Source: Bilabrum cf. latius
Lineage: Eukaryota; Bigyra: Bicosoecida; Bigyra; Bicosoecida
Reading direction: 5' to 3'
Assembly (NCBI GenBank): GCA_965178125.1
Contig: CBCXTV010000007.1
Coordinates: 1-54,615 of the forward strand
DNA: 54,615 nt
A model generated the notes under the pieces. That model was given only the letters and a program-made list of their open reading frames with translations, did not search any database and was not told the DNA's origin. Shown piece after piece: positions 1-8,074 of this stretch. Made by a program: the position numbers and the translations under genes. Within the stretch, counting starts at the first letter, position 1, and the number at the start of each line of letters is the position of its first letter.

Positions 1-69
1 GATTCTTTGGGAACTGAGATTGAATGTCATAGCAACTATGAACGCTAAACTGGCAACTTTCCTAATCTC

Positions 70-105
70 GAAATGACGACGGCGACAGGCTCATTTCGTC
101 ATTTC
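70..105. repeat. Conserved-loop hairpin, copy a
   Basis: Perfect 9-bp arms GAAATGACG / CGTCATTTC enclose ACGGCGACAGGCTCATTT. It belongs to the nine-member hairpin family of this unit (core CGGCnnnRGGCTCRTT). It lies 60 bp before the first GGGC array. Equivalent copies are at 14748-14783, 29430-29465 and 44119-44154. Confidence 0.8.
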
Positions 106-164
106 AGCATTGCGCGGATAACAATGGCAGAAATCTCATGGCGCAAATATATCGAATGGGACCA

Positions 165-508
165 CGGGCGGGCGGACTGGCACGCGAACAGGCAGGCGGT
201 AGGACGTGCAGGCGGGCAAATGGGCGGGCGTACGGGCGGGCGAGCGGACGAACGGGCGGGCGGGCAGACGGACGGCCGGGCGGGCGGATGCGCGGGCGGG
301 CACGCTGGCGCGCACACGAGCGAGCGGACGGGTGCGCGGGCGGGCGAACGGACGGGCGGGCGGACGGGCGGGCGGGCGAAGGCGGACGGGCGAACGGACG
401 GGCGCGCGGGCAGGGACGGGCCGGACGCGCGCCGGCGGCCGCGCGGGCGCGGCGAACGCGCAAACGAGCGCGGGCGGCCGAGCGGGCGCGGTCGGGCGGG
501 CGCGAGCG
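165..508. repeat. GGGC-type tetranucleotide array 1
   Basis: About 340 bp of degenerate GGGC/GGAC/GGCG units, G-rich on the plus strand. Because the period is four, all frames stay open and give Gly-Arg-Ala or Pro-Ala-Arg repeats, so the long ORFs here are artefacts. Runs of GGG spaced by one to four bases give quadruplex potential. Equivalent arrays are at 14843-15186, 29525-29868 and 44214-44557. Confidence 0.9.
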
Positions 509-881
509 AGTGGGGCGAGAACCCCATGACGAACCCACAGCACGCAATTTCAAACGTCGACCGCACGCCTCGCAAGCAAGCTGTTACGACTGTCACCGCG
601 AAGACGGACCTATACACACAGTAAAACAACCACAACCGAGATCCATCCCTGCATTCCCTGTACATCCGCAGAGACGAACACACTATCGAGACGGAACGTG
701 CCACACGCACAGGACAGCGGGATGGGTAGCAGACTCCTGATCCCGTTCTGCCCGACCCGTAGGGCAGTGGGATGAGTAAGGACTCGGGTTCCATTCAGCC
801 CTGCATGTGGATGGAGCGACAACATATTGCTGAAAGACATGACTGCAATGTTGTTCATTGCATGCGAAAGGCATATTGTCG

Positions 882-2536
882 TCACTCCATCCACAACGGG
901 TCTTTGACCCACACGTATGTCTGGTTGCCAAGAATCCACGCGCGGTCCTCGGCGGACAACGCTTGGAGAGCCGTGTCCCAATGATTCGATGTGCACACCA
1001 TGCGTGTTCGATGAGTGAAAATTTCATACTCGTAGCAGTTCGTGGACGAACTTGCAAGCTGTACGCGGGCCGTCGACGCCTGAAAAAGCTTCCGCTCCGC
1101 ACAACGACCGCGGGACTGACCTCGTCGAACAAGATCAATCCGTCCCGTTCCAGTCAAAATCTTTTAGTGACGGCAACGTCTGGCCCGAACAATTCACTTC
1201 GAACACACGCATGCCTTCGGGCTGTAACGTCCGCGCGAAGGACGTTTTTCCGGTGCACGTTGGACCGTCCAACACTAGGAAGCGGTAACGCTGCATCAAA
1301 ACGCCGTACTGACGGAGCCAACCTTCGCAGACTCCTCCACGTGCGACGTTGCAACGCGAAGTGCGCATCAACCGCGCGGCGGTACGCTTCCACGCGCTCG
1401 CGCGCGCGCGCCCGGTCCATGAGACCAAGGTCGGATAGATACCGAGTCGCACCAATGCCCACGCGCTCAAGAAGCGAACGCGCCGACTCCGTCGACAACT
1501 TTTCGCTCTGGGCCAGCTGCATGACCCACAGCGCGTGCACGGGGTAATCGCGGAACGGCTGCCGGTCGGAATCAGTCCACAGATGACCGACTTTCTCGAC
1601 ACAGCAGTAAAAGTATGGAAGCCACTCGCCGACACCGTTGCGCGACCGGCCCTCGAAACGTTCGGGAGGTCGCACGTGCGGGGAAACGCCACGAAACGAC
1701 GTTGCCCCGTGACTGAGCACGCGAAGGAAACCGGGCACCGCACCTCGGAGAAAGCACACGTGAAAATGCACTTGAGCGCTCCGCTCTCGGTGAAAGGTCT
1801 GCGGACATATCTCCGCACAGATGGCCCGGTGCGTTGCTCCGATGAACTCCCCAAGCGCGTGCGCATAGAACACAAACTCGTGCCAGAGACGCACAACGTC
1901 GGCACGACGCATAAGCAAAAGCGCAGCGTCGTCAACGCACGCGCACGCACGCACCTCCGCATCCGCAAAAAGCCATTCTGCGGAAATGAAGGTCAGAAAA
2001 GTCCTACGACGCGCGCCACATGACTCCTTGTGAGGCATCAGGAGATCGGCGACTGGATCGCGGTCTATGTTGGCCGCCGTCAGGTACAACTGCGACACGG
2101 CCTTCTTCGCTTCCAAAGACAATGAAGCGAACTTGACACGAAATTCACGGAAAGACTTCGCACTCGTCATAGGGACGGCCCCTGCACCGCCACAGGCATC
2201 TCCAAACCTCTCTGGACGGCTCGCCATAGAAACAGACGTGTCCGACCGCTCACAAAAGTCCCGACGCTGCCTGATGGTCCGGTCCTGCATGCTCTGCACC
2301 GTCGGAATATCGCCCAAGGACGCCGCTAAAACCTTCCACTGGGCAAAAGGCTCCTGAGCGGAACTATCAGTTGAGACAGCAGCTCCAGAAGAAGAAGACG
2401 ACGTGGACGGAGTTTGCGCGACGTCGATATATGACGACGCCAGAACACCCTTCGCAGACATACGCCGGCGCTTCAACTTGGGCGACGACGCGACAGCCAC
2501 GTCATCCGACGACGGCGCGGATGACGATACATTCAT
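882..2536 (-). pseudogene. Rep-like HUH endonuclease / SF3 helicase gene, frameshifted copy
   Basis: Copy 1 of the Rep-like gene (best described from copy 3, 30241-31904). The start chosen is the ATG at 2536, opening MNVSSSAPSSDD with a nearby nuclear-localisation-like KLKRRR; an in-frame start at 2728 exists but its extra 64 residues look non-coding. The HUH half is open, then an 8-bp deletion near 1337 and single-base losses near 1153 and 1099 split the helicase half into three frames. All motifs can still be found across the frames, down to the shared C-terminal DPLWME. Either a decayed copy or assembly error; copies 3 and 4 argue that the unbroken form is the functional one. Confidence 0.75.
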
Positions 2537-2765
2537 CGTCACAGGGACAAGGGAAACACAATGAATGCGAGGGACACACGACACTAGGCCAAACAGCATG
2601 GGATTCCGACACCGTGCACAAGAACTCGAGCAACAACGCATCTGACCATGCCACACCATTCGACTTCTGCCGGGACCGTCGCAGTCCGTCACACGACCCT
2701 GCTCGGATGCCCCTGACAGCCGCCGCAAACGCCTCTGTGGGAACTAGGATATCCGCCACAAGACC

Positions 2766-2867
2766 CGGGCACGCGTGCCCGAGGGGACCCTTCGGTCCCG
2801 CAAGAGAGACGGGGTCCCACCATGTCCTGACGTTTCATGAACGCCGCAAGACCCGGGCCCGGGTCTT
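2766..2867. repeat. Cluster of three palindromes upstream of the Rep-like gene
   Basis: Within about 100 bp lie CGGGCACGCGTGCCCG (2766-2781, a perfect 16-bp palindrome), GGGACC-CTTC-GGTCCC (2784-2799) and AAGACCCGGGCCCGGGTCTT (2848-2867, a perfect 20-bp palindrome). They lie 230-330 bp upstream of the Rep-like ATG on the coding strand. Copies start at 17458, 32134 and 46824; the last palindrome has lost one G in copy 3. A promoter, origin or recombination site is possible, but nothing in the sequence decides. Confidence 0.7.
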
Positions 2868-2879
2868 CTGTCCCACATG

Positions 2880-3730
2880 ACACCTTCCACCATCATTGAC
2901 GTCCCACCTATCTGCCCCCTCCCACCATGACATCCCAATCATCCACCAATTACCCGCGTTAACCCGCCACACACCACCTGGGGTTGCATCCTTATCCCAA
3001 CACGTACCCACCCTTCTCTCTAAGAGTGCTTCTTTTCCCGAATGCCTTTGTCTCTCATGGTCAAAATCCGTGTGCAGCATACAACACATATGACTCCCCC
3101 TCGAACTCGTGGGACACCACGTTCCGGAACACAACTCCTCCACCAACACATGCATAACACTGCCGCCTAGTTTGCGCGGGAACCCTTGCAATGAGGTGAA
3201 GTGACGCAGGCGAAATCCAGAAAGGCCTTGTGGCGACCCCTCTTTTCGCGTCTTTTTGGCCCCCAAAGGGGGTGCCACGGCCCCCTTTTTTTACTCGGCA
3301 AAAAGCGGTGTCACCATTCTCGGCCCTTAAAAATATTAATATGGCGGCGGCACCGCTTTGGGGACACCATGGTTTTTTTCGAGCAAAATGGCCTGTTTTC
3401 CTTGTAAACCCCTAAAAAACACAGGACGGCGGTGGCACCGCATTTTTTCGAGTGAAATGGCCTTCCCTTTGAGAACTGATTTTCGAAAAAAAAACTCCCT
3501 CTTTGATGGTTTCTGTGCTTTTATTCTTGGTCAATCGTGGTGTTTAAACTGTATGTTGAGAACTTTTTGCCGTATTTCGAGTTCACTTTGGGCATTGAAG
3601 ACTGACATTTTGTAGTTTTCCGCTTCTATGTTGGTTCTTTTTTCTGCGTCAGTTCGTGTGCGGTGTGTTTCGACTGATGGGAATGTGCGTGCTTCCTGCT
3701 GACAATACGGGTGCTCTCCGAGCGGCGCCC
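2880..3730. other. Gene-free T-rich stretch with a degenerate repeat
   Basis: I see no supported gene. ORFs here change frame between copies. At 3268-3460 a motif recurs three times in degenerate form: a GGTGCCAC/GGCACCGC block followed by a T run, then CGAG and AAAATGGCC (clearest at 3343-3390 and 3426-3460). T-run and A-run lengths vary between copies, as does one base in CCCCCAAAGGGGG (3260-3272). Confidence 0.6.
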
Positions 3731-3732
3731 GT

Positions 3733-4224
3733 TCAACCCTTCTTGGCTTTTGCCTTCGCTGTACGGGCCCTGACAGCCGTCGCGGAGACTGCGTCTCCGG
3801 AGGAACCGGGTCGCGCCTGCGGAGGATTCTGTCGCATCTGCAGCACTGCGACGAGATCCTCGTCGTTCAACTGACGCGCCTTGCGCTTCAGTCTCGCCTT
3901 TCTTCTCTCTGCGTTTTTGAGGTTCTTCGCGACCTCCTTCTTCAGGTCGCGCGCTCTGTTTTTCTCCGCTCTCATGCGGTCGATGTACTCGAGCAAAGTC
4001 TCAGCGCTCTCTACCATTGCCGGAGGCTTTGGTCGGTCCGATGCCTCCGATTTTGCCGGCGCTGCTTCTACCTCTTGCGCTTCTGCTGTGACCATTACAG
4101 CTTCTTCGCCTTTGTCGATGACGGCATCGACGGACGTGGTCCCAGGCGCACCCCCCGGGGATCGCGGTGGCGAGACGGTTCCGTGATCGCTGTCGGCGTC
4201 GCTGGTGGCGTCCTGGGTCGCCAT
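3733..4224 (-). CDS. Basic coiled-coil protein, possibly the C-terminal part of the transposase
   Basis: 163 aa. Residues 1-70 are acidic and low-complexity; residues 75-130 form a strongly charged helix with DLKKEVAKNLKNAERRKAR and KRKARQLNDEDLVAVLQ; the tail is Ala/Lys-rich. I recall this NAERRK...RLKxKA...L.DEDL block from uncharacterised dinoflagellate proteins, often beside or fused to this type of DDE domain. It overlaps the last 130 bp of the transposase ORF in another frame, so it may be a separate gene or a downstream exon joined by splicing. Coding is supported by copy 3, where a 1-bp and a 2-bp insertion a few bases apart sum to +3 and leave a 164-aa protein. Function unknown. Confidence 0.7.
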   Translation of the reverse strand: MATQDATSDADSDHGTVSPPRSPGGAPGTTSVDAVIDKGEEAVMVTAEAQEVEAAPAKSEASDRPKPPAMVESAETLLEYIDRMRAEKNRARDLKKEVAKNLKNAERRKARLKRKARQLNDEDLVAVLQMRQNPPQARPGSSGDAVSATAVRARTAKAKAKKG

Positions 4225-6007
4225 GGCGCCGGTGTGCTGGGCTTTGGGACTAACTCGGCTGACGCTGTCGCGGCCGCCGCGCGTCGGGTGGCAATAGGGG
4301 AACGCTCAGCCCGACGTCGGTATGTCATGCGATGCGCGCGTGGAATGTTATGCATTCGCGGGCCATGCAGCAGAGTTGCGAAAACAGCATCGATGTCGAC
4401 AATGCTACGATCCGGGAAGACACTTTGTAAATCATGGAACGATGGCCACTCATGCACATCCTCGGGCACTGTTTGCCACTGCAGTAAGCTGAGAACGCGT
4501 TTTGACACACCTACTTGCGAGCCGTCAAGCCCATTGCTGTGGAATGCTTGATCCCACGTGCGTCGCCGTATGACACGTTCGAATGCCGTCAGCACGGCGT
4601 GGAAAAGCGCATGTGGCCATCGCTCGCGCGGCAGCGCGCGCGCGATGCGGAGCTGATATTCATGTTCTATGGCGCGCTTGTAAATTGCGAAGACGTGCGT
4701 GTCGCAAGGCTGGAGCGCCCACGTCATTTTCGCGGGGATTAAATGGTAGTGGAAATTGAGTCGAGATGCCGTATGCCACACGGCGCGACCCAGGTGAGCT
4801 CGATACGTGTCCGCGCTAACAGTAAAATGATGCGTGTCTCGGAATGCATGGACGGCATCCGCGAGCACGCGCAGCGCGCGACACATTAATTTGGTGGTCA
4901 TCCACCCCTTTGCGCCTCGCAAGAGAAGCACATTCGGAGGGAGCGCGAGGCGGAGCGCGTCAAATTGCTCGCGACTCACAATGCGGTCTGAGAAGAGGAA
5001 TATGGTCGGCAAGTGCGGTTGGATGTCGCTGTTGTTGGCGATGCAGACGATTTGTGTGATCATGCTCCGCATCTCACGTTTCGGGGTCGGTTGACGCAAG
5101 CCTCCCGCTGCGCGAACTCGGCGTCGGGCCTCTTCCACAAGAAAACCTGCCTGTGAAACTGCCGTCAGCCGGATGCTCGTTTCGTCCATGTTCACGTGGA
5201 CCGGGCACTTGTCCGGCGGCGCGAAGGCCCGCAAGAAGTTGCACCATTTCCACACCGCACGTGCCTCGAAATTCGTTTGGGTCGGCTTTTTGCTCAAATT
5301 TGGGGGGCGTTTTCCGGGTCCAGAGTGTATTTGTTCTATATGTGAGGACCCCGAAACCAGGGCCGCTATATGGCCCCGTTTTGGGTTTCCTTCGTGAAAC
5401 GTCGGACGTGTTTTTGCCACTGTCCGGTGGCCTTTAGGCGTCGTCGATCCACACATTCTGCATCGAGTCGAGGCACGGCTCCGAGCGACACCTGCCAGCG
5501 TCGCCGCCAGCGTCGGCACCACTGTCGGATGCTTTGTCTTCTTCTAGATGCCTCGGGTCCTGCTCCTGCGGATCGGTACCCGTGAGCCTGCGTAATCTCG
5601 AGAAAAACGTTCGTCGTCGGCGCGAGTGTATTGGCGAAGTTCTGCTCGTGAACCCACCTGTGCAGATTATGTTCTCGCAAGAACCGCGATGTCATCGTGG
5701 CAGCTTGTAGACGCTCTGGCGTCCATGGACGTTGTTGCTCTCGGAGCACACCGTCTTCCGTAAGAGTAGCGTGCCATGCACGAAGATTTGCGATCGCGTC
5801 GTCAAGAGTCGGAACCGGTGCATTCCGCCACTTCTGACGCAGATAAGCTTCTGCGGTGACGACGTCGACGATGACCGCCAAAAAGCGGGCGTGCCCCTCC
5901 AGTTGTGCTATGCGAGCTGTTTGCCGCCGGTGTTGCTCTCTGGCACGACGAACTGCTTGCTGAAGCGTCCGCATCGCGTTCGCGAGCGACGCGATTGTCG
6001 CTTCCAT
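4095..6007 (-). CDS. DDE-superfamily transposase, two exons
   Basis: Exon 1 runs 6007-5492 (172 aa): a short N-terminal coiled coil, then a helical, Arg/Trp-rich part (TSRFLREHNLHRWVHEQNF, RQWCRRWRRRW) resembling a DNA-binding region. Exon 2 runs from 5264 (or 5285) to 4095 and holds the catalytic core. In the unspliced 475-aa frame the core shows NMDETS (D113), ADTYRAH (D238) and ALQPCDTHVF (D274), a DD35D spacing like the Tc1/pogo DDE_1 group. The join CAG|GTGTCG to CGAG|GCACG keeps phase 0 and gives about 561 aa. It would cut and join DNA for transposition, or be a domesticated derivative. No terminal inverted repeats were found around it. The protein is identical in copies 1-3 across exon 2. 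Confidence 0.8.
5265..5491 (-). other. Inferred transposase intron
   Basis: A 227-bp GT...AG intron in phase 0, donor CAG|GTGTCG, acceptor TTTCGAG|GCACG; a second acceptor AAAAAG|CCG would end it at 5286. The need for it is that the N-terminal frame stops (TAG, 5366) just after leaving the homologous region, while the catalytic frame is open but has no start with family-like sequence. It contains a long imperfect hairpin at 5353-5389. Confidence 0.65.
5353..5389. repeat. Hairpin inside the transposase intron
   Basis: Two nested arm pairs, GAAACC...GGTTTC (5353-5358 with 5384-5389) and GGGCC...GGCCC (5360-5364 with 5372-5376), close a short loop GCTATAT. Present in all four copies. Intronic inverted repeats of this kind are seen in introner-like elements, but I see no target-site duplication to prove one. 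Confidence 0.55.
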
Positions 6008-6347
6008 GGCCCGAGTATGGTGGTACGATTCGATCGTACACAGCGAAGGAGGATGTGTCTCGAGTCGAGAGCAATGCGGGGCGAGCCACTGATGGGAAGT
6101 TTCATGTCAAGGCCCATTTCCGACAGTGCGCTCGATCCTGAGCCCCCTTTCGAACATGCGCCCGTGCATTGGTGCATGGTATCGGTGTGTCGCGTGCACT
6201 TTTGTGCTGTCGTTGCTCGGCCGGTCGTTCGTGTGCAAATGTCCGCGCGCCCCTGCCGTGCGCGGTAGACTTGCGGGTGATTTCACTTTCCCGGAATTGA
6301 TTGCCGGAGCGATTATGCCTGATCGATTCTGCGAGCATGCTGAGATG

Positions 6348-6383
6348 GAAATGAAGACGGCGACGGGCTCGTTTCATCATTTC
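6348..6383. repeat. Conserved-loop hairpin, copy b
   Basis: Arms GAAATGA / TCATTTC around AGACGGCGACGGGCTCGTTTCA. Very similar to copy a, and likewise ~50 bp before a GGGC array, so hairpin and array may have duplicated together. Equivalents: 21042-21077, 35723-35758, 50411-50446. Confidence 0.75.
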
Positions 6384-6434
6384 GATATGGTGGAGATGGG
6401 CACAACGAAACTGTCGTTTCGCCAACGTCACCAG

Positions 6435-6793
6435 TGGGCGGGCGGGCGGGCAAGCGGGTGGGCTGGCGGGCGGTCGGGCGTGCGGGCGGGCGGGCGTGCG
6501 GGCGGGCGGGCGGGCGGGTGGGCGGGCGGGCGGGCGGGCGGGCGCGCGGGCGGGCGGGCGGGCGGGCGGGCGGGCGGGCGCTCGGGTGGGCGGGCGGGCG
6601 CCCGGACGGGCGGGCGGTCGCCTGCGCGGGCGGGCGGGCGGACGAGCGGGCGGACGGGCGGGCGGGTGGGCGGGCGCGGGCGGGCGGGCGGGCGGGCCCT
6701 TGCGGGTGGGCGGTCGGACGCTGGTGGGCGGGCGGGCCGGCGTGCGCGGGCGCGCGGGCGCTGGCGGGCGGGCGGGCGGGTCCGGGCGGGCGA
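6435..6793. repeat. GGGC-type tetranucleotide array 2
   Basis: About 360 bp, the purest of the three arrays, with long uninterrupted GGGC runs on the plus strand. It produces open frames in all six frames, which should not be read as genes. Array lengths differ slightly between copies (equivalents 21129-21487, 35811-36172, 50499-50849). The flanks 6030-6430 and 6800-7280 hold no supported gene; 7050-7180 is strongly G-rich. Confidence 0.9.
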
Positions 6794-6868
6794 GCACGTT
6801 TACCGCCAAACATAAGGAACCCTTGATTGCGCAACGGAGATACTGACGACATGAGACCACTTTATACG

Positions 6869-6894
6869 CGGGACGGCTGAAGGCTCGTTTCCCG
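6869..6894. repeat. Conserved-loop hairpin, copy c
   Basis: Arms CGGGA / TCCCG around CGGCTGAAGGCTCGTT. Lies 75 bp after GGGC array 2. Equivalents: 21563-21588, 36248-36273, 50923-50948, with the stem unchanged even in diverged copy 4. Confidence 0.8.
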
Positions 6895-7279
6895 GCTGAA
6901 GATGGAGCCGTGATGGTTTCTTCCTCGGCTGAAAATCTCGAAAGCATGTGCATTGACTTACAAGCCTTGGCATCCCAGATCGTGTCACACCTTACACACG
7001 ACCCACACGGTTCCGGATGCGCCCTGGGGTGGTCGGGGCTGCGGGACGGGAGACCGGTGGGAGGGAGTGAGAAGTATGTGGATGGGGGGTGGCTTGGTCG
7101 TGCGCGTGGGTGTGTCGGGGCGGGTGGGTGGGGATGAACGTGGTGGGACGAGGAAAGGGTTAGGACGGATGGTCGGGCGTGTGGTTGCCTGTGGATGATG
7201 TCGGAGCGCGTCACTTGCGCTCGATCCAAGTCGGTTTCGCGCGCCTGAGTTGCGTAGCCGTGCTGGCGACGCACCGTCC

Positions 7280-7780
7280 GGTGAGAGCTTGTTCCGTCCT
7301 CGCGCCTTGTTGCCGTCGACGGCTGCCTCGGCGGCAAAGGTGCCGGCCGGCGACTCCAGTGCGCGTGCAACCCGTTCGCGTTCCGCAGTCGTGGTCCAAT
7401 GCCGTCACTCGCAGCGTATCGGAGCGCGACCTCAATATGCTAGCGTGCTTGTCGCGAGCTCGCACACACACATTCGCTGGCCGTGTCATGGTTTGCGCAG
7501 CATGGTCGGCTGTTACGCAAATCGGTTCTTTGTGCGGTCTTCGTCGCACTGACATGACAACGAATGCACCCTGACTACTTGCGGTTCTCGACATAACCCG
7601 ACAGTATTCATGCTGCGACCGGAACATGCGAGACCTAAAAATAACCGACAAGCCGGATGATTGTGGAGCGCCGGGTTCGGTTCTCGTGCGGTCGCTTATC
7701 CTATAGTGGTATGGAAGATTTGAGCGTTTTGCATCACCGGGCTTTTCCCGTGCCTGGTGCAAATCGGCTGCTCGAAACGA
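7280..7780 (-). pseudogene. Diverged duplicate of the 3' end of the six-exon gene
   Basis: The stretch 7280-7780 is related to 8040-8540 at an offset near 750 bp: both have TATGCTAGCGTGCT just upstream of a 3' exon and ATTGTGGAG in the preceding exon. In translation, RYAASDGIGPRLRNANG and HWSRRPAPLP match VYAARNSIQRQPLDANV and RWSRQPVPLP of the real last exon, and YHYRISDRTRTEPGAPQ matches YRYWVRNPTEAKQGTPQ. The final stop is not in the same place and no upstream exons are duplicated, so this is probably a non-functional fragment, or an alternative 3' end. Its flank at 7790-7910 is a G-rich stretch similar to 7030-7180. Confidence 0.65.
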
Positions 7781-8074
7781 CTCTGGGCTGGCGGTGGGGA
7801 GGCCCGGATAGTGGCGGGATGATGCTGGTGGGGGGGGGTGTCGATGGAGTGTGCGTGGGGTCAGTCGGGGCGGGAGGCGGGGCTGGTGATGGTAAGGGGG
7901 GGAGATGGTGGAGCGGACAAATCGCGCGGATGGTCACCTGCACAAAATGTCGGAACGCATGAGATGTGACTGGTCCATTACGCGTTCGCATTCCCATGTT
8001 ATCTAGGTCTGCTGATTGCGCAGCATCATGCGGGACAAGAGTCTCTCTGAAGGCCTCGCCGTCGTCGACGGTTG

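Noticed and set aside
73-740. Long ORFs with Gly-Arg-Ala or Pro-Ala-Arg repeats on both strands
   Set aside because: They arise because a 4-bp GGGC-type repeat keeps every frame open; they have no independent protein features and change frame freely between copies. The same holds for 6102-7370, 13019-13438 and their equivalents.
882-2536. An integrated geminivirus or circovirus genome
   Set aside because: Only the Rep-like gene is present; no capsid-like ORF and no canonical nonanucleotide origin was seen, and the protein fits a lineage of Rep-like genes known in protist genomes better.
2835-3278. 147-codon minus ORF ahead of the Rep-like gene
   Set aside because: Its start and frame differ in every copy and it runs through palindromes and T-rich DNA; no family-like sequence.
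4095-6007. Complete transposon around the DDE gene
   Set aside because: I could not find matching terminal inverted repeats or a target duplication flanking the gene; the tandem unit itself is not bounded by such repeats.
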